A DNA stretch of 64,000 nt from Oerskovia merdavium (GTDB lineage: Bacteria > Actinomycetota > Actinomycetes > Actinomycetales > Cellulomonadaceae): positions 1-64,000 of the forward strand of contig NZ_JACSQF010000019.1 of assembly GCF_014836755.1 (NCBI RefSeq), read 5' to 3'. Position numbers and translations under genes: made by a program. The notes beneath the pieces were generated by a model. It was not told where the DNA came from. It made no database searches and worked only from the letters and a program-made list of their open reading frames with translations. Below are positions 26,443-33,410 of the stretch, piece after piece; the first letter of the stretch is position 1; every line of letters begins with the position of its first letter.

Positions 26443-27396
26443 GTGACCGCGCTCCTACGACTGACCGGACGACGCCTGCTCGCCCTGCCCGTCATGATCC
26501 TGGGCATCACCCTGCTCGTCTTCGTCGTCATGCAGTTCGCGCCCAGCGACCAGGCGACCAACGCCCTCGGCGAGTCCGCCACGGACGCCGCCAAGGAGGC
26601 CTACCGCGCCGCCAACGGGCTCAACGACCCGATGCTCGTGCAGTACGGCAACTTCCTGGCCGGCCTCGTGCGCGGCGACATGGGCATGACCGTGCCGCCC
26701 TCCCAGCCCGTGAGCGAGCTCATCTCGAACGCGTTCCCGCTCACGCTCCAGCTGACCTTCATGGGCCTGGCGATCGCCGTCGTGCTCGCCCTGGTGCTCG
26801 GTGTGAGCGCCGCGCTCTACCGCGACCGCTGGCCCGACCAGGTCATCCGCGTCCTGTCGATCGCGGGCGTCGCGACGCCGTCGTTCTGGCTCGCGATCCT
26901 CCTCATCCAGCAGTTCTCGCTGCGGCTCGACTGGTTCCCCTCGGGCGGCTACACGAACCCCGCGGACGACTTCGGGATGTTCCTCGCCTCGATGTTCCTG
27001 CCCGCGCTCTCGCTCGCCATCCCCGTCGCGGCGTCGCTGACACGCGTCGTCCGTACCGCGATGGTCGAGGAGCTCGACCGCGACTACGTGCGCACCGCGA
27101 TCGGCTCGGGCCTGCCGCGCGGCGTCGTGGTGGGACGCAACGTCCTGCGCAACGCGCTCATCACGCCCATCACGGTCCTCGGCCTGCGCGTCGGCTACCT
27201 CATGGGCGGCGCGGTCATCATCGAGGTCATCTTCGACCTGCCCGGGATGGGCAAGCTCATCCTCAACGGGGTCACCGCGAGCGACACCGCCCTGGTGCAG
27301 GGAGTGACGCTGACCGTCGCCCTGACCTTCGTGGTCGTCAACATCCTGGTCGACCTCCTCTATCTCGTCGTCAACCCTCGAATCCGGACGGTGTGA
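26443..27396 (+). CDS. Sialic acid-type ABC importer, DppB-like permease
   Basis: Membrane subunit of 317 residues, with six main hydrophobic segments and the usual DppB opening (RLTGRRLLALPVMILGITLL). The EAA-like coupling loop is seen in DYVRTAIGSGLPRGVVVGRNVLRNAL. The start is GTG at 26443 with GAGGAG upstream. The next gene begins 2 nt after its stop, so the two are cotranscribed and probably translationally coupled. Assignment to sialic acid rather than peptide is from operon context. Confidence 0.9.
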   Translation: MTALLRLTGRRLLALPVMILGITLLVFVVMQFAPSDQATNALGESATDAAKEAYRAANGLNDPMLVQYGNFLAGLVRGDMGMTVPPSQPVSELISNAFPLTLQLTFMGLAIAVVLALVLGVSAALYRDRWPDQVIRVLSIAGVATPSFWLAILLIQQFSLRLDWFPSGGYTNPADDFGMFLASMFLPALSLAIPVAASLTRVVRTAMVEELDRDYVRTAIGSGLPRGVVVGRNVLRNALITPITVLGLRVGYLMGGAVIIEVIFDLPGMGKLILNGVTASDTALVQGVTLTVALTFVVVNILVDLLYLVVNPRIRTV

Positions 27397-27397
27397 C

Positions 27398-29506
27398 ATG
27401 CGTCGGAAGCTGACAGAACGTCTGTCCCGCCCGGGTCTGCGCCTCGCCGCTCTCCCCCTGGGCTCCAAGATCGCCCTGGCGTTCGTGCTCCTGGTCGCGC
27501 TGCTCGCGATCTTCGCGCCGCTCGTGGCGGCCTACGACCCGCTGCAGTCGGGCACCCCGGCCCAGCCGCCCTCGGGCGAGCACTGGTTCGGCACGGACCG
27601 CACGGGCCGCGACATCTTCTCGCGCATCGTCTACGGCGCTCGCTACTCGCTCGTGATCGGCCTGGGGGCCACTGCGGTGGCCCTCGTGGCCGGCGCGATC
27701 CTCGGCTCGATCGCCGCGACGGCCCACAAGGCCGTGAGCGAGACCCTGATGCGCATCCTCGACATCATCATGGCCTTCCCCGGCATCGCCCTGGCCGTGG
27801 TCTTCGTGGCCGTGTGGGGCAAGTCCCTGCCGGTCCTCATCTTCACGATCGCGTTCCTCTACACCCCGCAGATCGCCCGCATCGTCCGGGCCAACGTCCT
27901 GAGCCAGTTCGGCGAGGACTACGTGTCGGCCGAGAAGGTCATCGGCGCACGCACCTCGCTGATCCTGATGAAGCACGTGGCCCGCAACTGCATCGCCCCG
28001 ATCATGGTCTTCGCGACCGTGCTGGTCGCCGACGCCATCGTGTTCGAGGCGAGCCTGTCGTTCATCGGCGCGGGCGTGCAGGACCCCGAGCCGTCGTGGG
28101 GCAACGTGATCGCCTACGGCCGCAACCTGCTGCTCAACGGCGGCTGGTGGGCGACGTTCTTCCCGGGCATGGCGATCCTCCTGACGGTCCTCTCGCTCAA
28201 CGTCCTGTCCGAGGGCCTGACGGACGCGATGGTCCGCCCCGCGGCCCGCAAGCCGGCCGAGGCCCGCGCGGCCGCCGCGTCGGCGGAGGACGCCGCGCAC
28301 GCCACGGACCCGCTCACGGAGCCCGACGCCGACGCTCCCCTCGAGTACTCGGGTGCGGCCGACCTGCGCGAGCCTCGCGTGCTCGACGAGCTCGTCGCGG
28401 ACACCTCGGTCGTCCCCGACCCGGAGATCGCGGTCGCCGCGGCCGCCGCGCAGCGCGAGGCCCTCGCGGTCCAGCTCGAGCGCCTGCGCGTCGCCGAGCA
28501 GGACCGCACCGACCGCCTGGTCTACACGGGCGACGCCGCTCCCCTGCTCGAGGTCAAGAACCTCTCGATCCGCTTCCCGGAGCGGCACGGCGACGTGGCG
28601 GTCGTGGACGACATCAGCTTCTCGGTGCGCCCCGGCGAGACCATGGCGCTCGTGGGCGAGTCCGGCTGCGGCAAGTCGCTCACGAGCCTCGCGGTCATGG
28701 GCCTGCTGCCCTCGTCCGCGCAGGTCACGGGAGAGATCCTGCTCGACGGCGTGGACCTGCTCACGGCGACCCCGGCCCGCCGCAACGCGCTGCGCGGCCA
28801 CGAGATGGCGATGGTCTACCAGGACGCGCTCAGCTCGCTCAACCCGTCGATGCTCATCCGCACGCAGATGGCCCAGCTCGTCAAGCGCGGCGGGACGCGC
28901 ACCGCGGTCGAGCTCCTCGAGCTCGTGGGCCTCGACGCCCAGCGCACGCTCAAGAGCTACCCGCACGAGCTCTCGGGCGGCCAGCGTCAGCGCGTGCTCA
29001 TCGCGATGGCCCTGACCCGCGACCCGCGCCTGGTCGTGGCCGACGAGCCGACCACGGCCCTCGACGTCACGGTCCAGAAGCAGGTCGTGGACCTGCTCAA
29101 CGAGCTGCGTGACGAGCTCGGGTTCGCGATGGTCTTCGTGAGCCACGACCTGGCGCTCGTCGCCTCGCTCGCGCACCGCGTGACGGTCATGTACGCGGGC
29201 CAGGTGGTCGAGTCGGCCCCCGTGCCGAGCCTGCTCATGCACCCGCGGCACGAGTACACGCGAGGTCTGCTCGGGGCGGTCCTGTCGATCGAGTCGGGCG
29301 CGGAGCGCCTGCACCAGATCCCCGGCACGGTCCCCTCCCCGCGCGACTTTGCGACGGGCGACCGCTTCGCGCCCCGGTCCTCGCGACCGCAGGACGCGTT
29401 CGTGCCCCGCCCCCCGCTGCGCACGCTGCCGGGGACCGACCACCGCTATGCGAGCCACACGGAGTCGACCGACAGCGGTCTCCTCGTCCAGGAAGGTGCC
29501 CGATGA
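27398..29506 (+). CDS. Fused DppC-like permease and DppD-like ATPase of the sialic acid-type importer
   Basis: One 702-residue polypeptide carries a permease (about 15-280; EHWFGTDRTGRDIFSR, and a coupling loop near ARTSLILMKHVARN), an Ala/Glu-rich linker (about 285-380), and an ABC ATPase (about 385-640) with Walker A GESGCGKS near 418, signature LSGGQRQR and Walker B LVVADEPTTALD. The frame is open without any irregular junction, so this is a true fusion. The Cys-rich C-terminal segment of ordinary DppD (FAPRC-type) is present as FAPRSSRPQDAF without cysteines. Its stop overlaps the next ATPase start (ATGA). Confidence 0.9.
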   Translation: MRRKLTERLSRPGLRLAALPLGSKIALAFVLLVALLAIFAPLVAAYDPLQSGTPAQPPSGEHWFGTDRTGRDIFSRIVYGARYSLVIGLGATAVALVAGAILGSIAATAHKAVSETLMRILDIIMAFPGIALAVVFVAVWGKSLPVLIFTIAFLYTPQIARIVRANVLSQFGEDYVSAEKVIGARTSLILMKHVARNCIAPIMVFATVLVADAIVFEASLSFIGAGVQDPEPSWGNVIAYGRNLLLNGGWWATFFPGMAILLTVLSLNVLSEGLTDAMVRPAARKPAEARAAAASAEDAAHATDPLTEPDADAPLEYSGAADLREPRVLDELVADTSVVPDPEIAVAAAAAQREALAVQLERLRVAEQDRTDRLVYTGDAAPLLEVKNLSIRFPERHGDVAVVDDISFSVRPGETMALVGESGCGKSLTSLAVMGLLPSSAQVTGEILLDGVDLLTATPARRNALRGHEMAMVYQDALSSLNPSMLIRTQMAQLVKRGGTRTAVELLELVGLDAQRTLKSYPHELSGGQRQRVLIAMALTRDPRLVVADEPTTALDVTVQKQVVDLLNELRDELGFAMVFVSHDLALVASLAHRVTVMYAGQVVESAPVPSLLMHPRHEYTRGLLGAVLSIESGAERLHQIPGTVPSPRDFATGDRFAPRSSRPQDAFVPRPPLRTLPGTDHRYASHTESTDSGLLVQEGAR

Positions 29507-30297
29507 GCGACGACACGCCCGTGCTCGAGCTGAAGGACGTGCACGTGGTGCACAAGGCCCGCACCGGCAAGCTCTTCCGTCCGGACCGCGTCCACGCGGT
29601 CGCGGGGGTGGACATGGCCGTGCGGCGCGGCGAGACCATCGGGATCGTGGGTGAGTCGGGCTGCGGCAAGTCGACGCTCGCGAAGGTCATGGTGGGCCTC
29701 CAGGCGCCCACGAGCGGCGACGTGGTCTTCAACGGCCGGAGCGTCCTCAAGCGCAACGCCAGGACCCGCAAGGAGTTCGGGCGCGCGATCTCGATCGTGT
29801 TCCAGGACCCGTCGACGGCCCTCAACGGCCGCATGCTGGTCCGCGACATCCTGCGCGACCCGCTCGACGTGCACGGGATCGGGTCGCCGCGCGACCGCGA
29901 GAAGCGTGTGTCGGAGCTGCTCGACCTCGTGGGTCTGCCCCAGTCCGCGCTCGACGTGCTGCCGAGCCAGGTCTCGGGCGGCCAGCGCCAGCGCGTGGCG
30001 ATCGCCCGCGCCCTGGCGCTCGAGCCCGACGTGATCGTCGCGGACGAGCCCACCTCGGCGCTCGACGTCTCGGTGCGCGCACAGGTGCTCAACCTGCTGA
30101 CCGACCTCAAGGCGCGCCTGAACCTCGGGCTCGTGTTCATCTCGCACGACATCCAGACCGTCAGGTACGTCTCGGACCGCATCGCGGTCATGTACTTCGG
30201 CAAGGTCGTCGAGGAGGGCACGGCCGAGGAGGTCTTCGACCGCCCGACGAACGACTACACCCGGACCCTGCTCGGCGCCGCGCCGACCCTGCTCTGA
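29503..30297 (+). CDS. Sialic acid-type ABC importer, DppF-like ATPase
   Basis: Second ATPase of the heterodimeric importer, 264 residues. It has Walker A GESGCGKST near 47-55, a Q-loop in SIVFQDPSTALNG, signature VSGGQRQRV, Walker B DVIVADEPTSALD and the switch His in ISHDIQT. It ends shortly after DYTRTLLGAAP and lacks the long Cys-containing tail of typical DppF/OppF proteins. The ATG overlaps the previous stop by 4 nt. A 73-bp gap separates it from nanA, with no clear terminator. Confidence 0.92.
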   Translation: MSDDTPVLELKDVHVVHKARTGKLFRPDRVHAVAGVDMAVRRGETIGIVGESGCGKSTLAKVMVGLQAPTSGDVVFNGRSVLKRNARTRKEFGRAISIVFQDPSTALNGRMLVRDILRDPLDVHGIGSPRDREKRVSELLDLVGLPQSALDVLPSQVSGGQRQRVAIARALALEPDVIVADEPTSALDVSVRAQVLNLLTDLKARLNLGLVFISHDIQTVRYVSDRIAVMYFGKVVEEGTAEEVFDRPTNDYTRTLLGAAPTLL

Positions 30298-30370
30298 CGG
30301 TCCCCCCACATCCACCCGGTGCCGGGCGGGCGTCCCGCCCGGCCCCACCGCACCATCCTTGGAGTCTGCT

Positions 30371-31300
30371 GTGCCCACCTCGACCACGCCCACCTTCGCC
30401 GGCGTCATCCCTCCGGTCGTCACGCCCCTCACGGCGGACGGCGAGCTCGACCGCGCGTCGTTCGAGCGCGTCATCACCAGCCAGCTCGACGCGGGCGTGC
30501 ACGGCCTGTTCGTGCTCGGCTCGTCGGGTGAGGTCGCCTACCTCGACGACGCGCGCCGCACCCAGGTCATGGAGGCCGCCGTCGAGATCACGGCCGGCCG
30601 CGTCCCCGTCATGGCGGGCGTGATCGACCTGACGACGCACCGCGTCGCGGACCAGGTCCGTCGCGCGGTCGACGCGGGCGTCGACGCGGTCGTCGCGACC
30701 GCCCCCCTGTACATCCGCACGAACGACGAGGAGATCGAGCGTCACTTCCGCGGCGTGGCCGCGGCGAGCGACCTGCCGTTGTTCGCGTACGACGTCCCGG
30801 TGTGCGTGCACTCGAAGCTCGACCTGGGCATGCTGGTGCGCCTGGGCACCGAGGGCGTCATCGCAGGCGTCAAGGACTCGAGCGGCGACGACGTCGGCTT
30901 CCGTCGCCTGGTGGCGGCCAACCGCGCGGCGGGCAGCCCCCTGCGCCTGTTCACGGGCCACGAGGTCGTGGTCGACGGCATGCTCCTGCTCGGCGCCGAC
31001 GGCGTGGTCCCCGGCCTCGGCAACGTCGACCCGGCCGGCTACGTGCGCCTGTGGGACGCGGCGCAGGCCGGCGACTGGGCCGCGGCGCGCGACGAGCAGG
31101 ACCGCCTCGCGGCGCTCTTCGAGATCGTCTTCCAGCCCCGCGGGTACAGCGGCGGCGCGAGCGGCCTGGGCGCGTTCAAGACCTCGCTCCAGCTCCTCGG
31201 CCTGATCGAGTCCAACGTCATGACGACCCCCGCCCCCGCCCTGGAGGGCGAGGTCGTGGACCAGATCAAGGTGATCCTCGCGGAGGCCGGGCTGCTGTGA
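30371..31300 (+). CDS. nanA: N-acetylneuraminate lyase (DHDPS/NAL family aldolase)
   Basis: Cleaves Neu5Ac to ManNAc and pyruvate by a Schiff-base mechanism; cytoplasmic, 309 residues, usual size. The Schiff-base lysine is Lys168 in GVKDSSGD and the catalytic Tyr is Tyr140 in LFAYDVPV; the carboxylate-binding motif is GSSGE. These residues are shared with dihydrodipicolinate synthase and related aldolases, so the NanA assignment depends on the flanking nanK and nanE genes. The start is the GTG at 30371 with TTGGAG upstream; a TTG four codons earlier overlaps that site. The stop overlaps the nanK start (GTGA). Confidence 0.85.
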   Translation: MPTSTTPTFAGVIPPVVTPLTADGELDRASFERVITSQLDAGVHGLFVLGSSGEVAYLDDARRTQVMEAAVEITAGRVPVMAGVIDLTTHRVADQVRRAVDAGVDAVVATAPLYIRTNDEEIERHFRGVAAASDLPLFAYDVPVCVHSKLDLGMLVRLGTEGVIAGVKDSSGDDVGFRRLVAANRAAGSPLRLFTGHEVVVDGMLLLGADGVVPGLGNVDPAGYVRLWDAAQAGDWAAARDEQDRLAALFEIVFQPRGYSGGASGLGAFKTSLQLLGLIESNVMTTPAPALEGEVVDQIKVILAEAGLL

Positions 31301-32385
31301 CGCGCTCCCCGATCAGCCACCGCACCGCCGTCGGGATCGACCTGGGCGGTACCAAGATCGCCGCCGGGCTCGTGCGCGACGACGGCACGGTCCTCGCCCA
31401 GGCCGGGGTCCCCACCCCGGCCCGGGAGGGGGCGGCCGCGATCCTCGACGCGGTCGCGCGCCTGGTCGGGCTCGTCCTGCCCGACGGCGTCGACGCACCC
31501 GGGTCGCCCGGGTCACCCGACGTCCTGGTCGGGGTCGGCATCGGCTCGGCCGGGGTGATCGACTCGGGCCGCGGGACCGTGGTCTCCGCGACCGACGCCC
31601 TCACGGGCTGGGCCGGGACCGACCTCACGGGCGGGATCTCGGCTCGGCTCGCGGCCACGGGCAGTCCCGCCGCGCACCTGCCCGTGCTCGCGGACAACGA
31701 CGTGCACGCCCACGCGCTGGGCGAGCACTGGCTCGGCGCGTGCGCGGGGACGCGCACCGCGCTGGTGGTCGCCGCCGGTACCGGGGTCGGCGCGACGCTC
31801 CTGCTCGACGGCTCGCCCCAGCACGGCGCCCGGCACGTCGCGGGCCACCTCGGGCACCTTCCCGTGGCCGAGGCCGCGGGGCTCCCGTGCACGTGCTCGC
31901 GCACGGGCCACCTCGAGGCCGTCGGGTCGGGCCCGGCGCTGCACGCGCTCTACCTGCGCCTGGGCGGCGACCCGGCGCACACGACCGCCCGCGCGGTGTG
32001 CGAGGTCGCCGGCGACGACACGGTCGCGCGGCACGCGGTCGTCGTCGCGGCGACAGCCCTGGGCCGCACGGTCGGTGGCGTCGCGAACATGCTCGACCCG
32101 GAGGTCGTCGTGGTCAGCGGCGGGCTCGCCGGGGCCGGGGCGCTCTGGTGGGACACCATGAACGCCGCGCTCGCCACCGAGCTCATGCCGCCGCTCGCGG
32201 GCCTGCCCGTGGTCCCGGCCGTGCTCGGCGGGGACGCCGCGGTCCTCGGTGCCGCCCGGCTCGCGCTCGCCGCGCACAGCGACACCCGTGGTGCCGCCAC
32301 GTCCCTCCCGCAGGACCTCGAGGTCGGCCTCGACCTCGTCACCGCTCTCCCGTCCGCCCCCTCGGCTCCCCGGAGGAACCCGTGA
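31297..32385 (+). CDS. nanK: ROK family sugar kinase, N-acetylmannosamine kinase
   Basis: Phosphorylates ManNAc to ManNAc-6-P with ATP; 362 residues, ROK fold. N-terminal phosphate loop GIDLGGTKI (about 13-21), catalytic base Asp135 in ADNDVHAHALGE, and a zinc-binding segment whose usual C-x-C-x4-C is here C198-x-C200-x4-H205. His replaces the third cysteine, so the zinc site would be His/Cys/Cys/His. The last 30 residues are Ser/Pro/Ala-rich. GTG start overlapping nanA; longer readings run back into nanA in another frame. ROK proteins also phosphorylate glucose or act as regulators, but there is no DNA-binding domain and the context fits NanK. Confidence 0.87.
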   Translation: MTRSPISHRTAVGIDLGGTKIAAGLVRDDGTVLAQAGVPTPAREGAAAILDAVARLVGLVLPDGVDAPGSPGSPDVLVGVGIGSAGVIDSGRGTVVSATDALTGWAGTDLTGGISARLAATGSPAAHLPVLADNDVHAHALGEHWLGACAGTRTALVVAAGTGVGATLLLDGSPQHGARHVAGHLGHLPVAEAAGLPCTCSRTGHLEAVGSGPALHALYLRLGGDPAHTTARAVCEVAGDDTVARHAVVVAATALGRTVGGVANMLDPEVVVVSGGLAGAGALWWDTMNAALATELMPPLAGLPVVPAVLGGDAAVLGAARLALAAHSDTRGAATSLPQDLEVGLDLVTALPSAPSAPRRNP

Positions 32386-33107
32386 CCGACAGCCCGTCGA
32401 CGCCGCCCAGCGCCCCCGCGCAGGACCCCCTGATCGCTCTGCGTGGTGGTCTGGTCGTCTCGTGCCAGGCCTACCCCGGCGAGGCCATGCGCGACCCGCG
32501 CACCATGACCCAGGTCGCGCTCGCCGCGGTCGAGGGCGGTGCGGCGGGCATCCGCGTCCAGGGCGTCGCGGACATCGAGCACGTCACGCGGGCGTTCGCG
32601 GAGCGCAAGATGACCGTGCCCGTCACGGGGCTGTGGAAGGACGGGTCCGACGGCGTCTTCATCACCCCGACGCTGCGCCACGCGGTCGCGGTCGCCGAGG
32701 CCGGTGCGACGATCGTCGCGATCGACGGGACCCGCCGCCCGCGGCCCGACCGCCTGAGCCTCGCGGGCACGGTCGCCGGGCTGCGCGAGCACACGTCCGC
32801 GCTCGTCATGGCCGACTGCGGCAGCCTCGACGACGCGCTCGCCGCCTTCGACGCCGGGGTCGACGTGGTCGGCACCACGCTGTCGGGGTACACGGGCGAA
32901 CGTCCCCGCACCGACGGTCCGGACCTCGAGCTGCTCGCCGAGCTCGTCGAGCGCCTCGACCTGCCCGTCATCGCCGAAGGACGCGTCCACTCGCCCACCC
33001 AGGCGCGGGCCGCGCTCGACGCGGGGGCCTGGGCCGTCGTGGTCGGGACCGCGATCACGCACCCCACGAGCATCACGGGGTGGTTCGTCGACGCGCTGAC
33101 GCACTGA
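32382..33107 (+). CDS. nanE: N-acetylmannosamine-6-phosphate 2-epimerase
   Basis: Converts ManNAc-6-P to GlcNAc-6-P; cytoplasmic TIM-barrel enzyme, 241 residues. Family segments are LRGGLVVSCQA near residue 20, AVEGGAAGIRVQG, TGLWKD with the catalytic-type Lys, and VIAEGRVHSPTQARAALDAGAWAVVVGTAIT at the phosphate-binding end. The GTG start overlaps the nanK stop and has CGGAGGA upstream. With nanA and nanK it completes Neu5Ac conversion; nagA and nagB for the next steps are not in this window. Confidence 0.94.
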   Translation: MTDSPSTPPSAPAQDPLIALRGGLVVSCQAYPGEAMRDPRTMTQVALAAVEGGAAGIRVQGVADIEHVTRAFAERKMTVPVTGLWKDGSDGVFITPTLRHAVAVAEAGATIVAIDGTRRPRPDRLSLAGTVAGLREHTSALVMADCGSLDDALAAFDAGVDVVGTTLSGYTGERPRTDGPDLELLAELVERLDLPVIAEGRVHSPTQARAALDAGAWAVVVGTAITHPTSITGWFVDALTH

Positions 33108-33410
33108 CGGCCCACCCCACCCACCCGAGCCCCACCCGTCCGGGGCGTCCGCACCGACGCCGACACCCCGGACACCGTGACCAGCACCACGGGTCGCGAC
33201 GACCACGGCGGTCCCGCACCCCTCCGCCCGACGCACGCTCCGCCGTCGGGCACCTCGCACCAGGAGCACCCACAGACCGGACCCCCGCACCCGACTCGGT
33301 GCCGAGGCGGAGGTCCGCGCCGTGCACACCCCGCGCCCCGGGGCGGCACAGCACCCGCAGGACCGCACCGTGCACCAAGAGCTCTGACCCGACGAAGCCA
33401 GGAGTATCTG
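33108..33410. other. 303-bp intergenic region before the sialidase gene
   Basis: No gene seen. An imperfect hairpin at about 33138-33171 (TCCGGGGCGTC paired with GACG...CCCCGGA) could end the nan operon. The region is long enough for a separate promoter of the sialidase gene but I cannot point to a convincing -10/-35 pair. Confidence 0.5.

Noticed and set aside
27371-29458. Minus-strand long frame opposite the importer fusion gene
   Set aside because: Arg/Glu/His-rich shadow; the plus-strand gene has complete ABC motifs.
27398-29506. Permease-ATPase fusion as a sequencing error joining two genes
   Set aside because: The linker is in frame, free of stops, of normal codon use and compositionally like a linker; the two domains are full length. 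A true fusion is the simpler reading.
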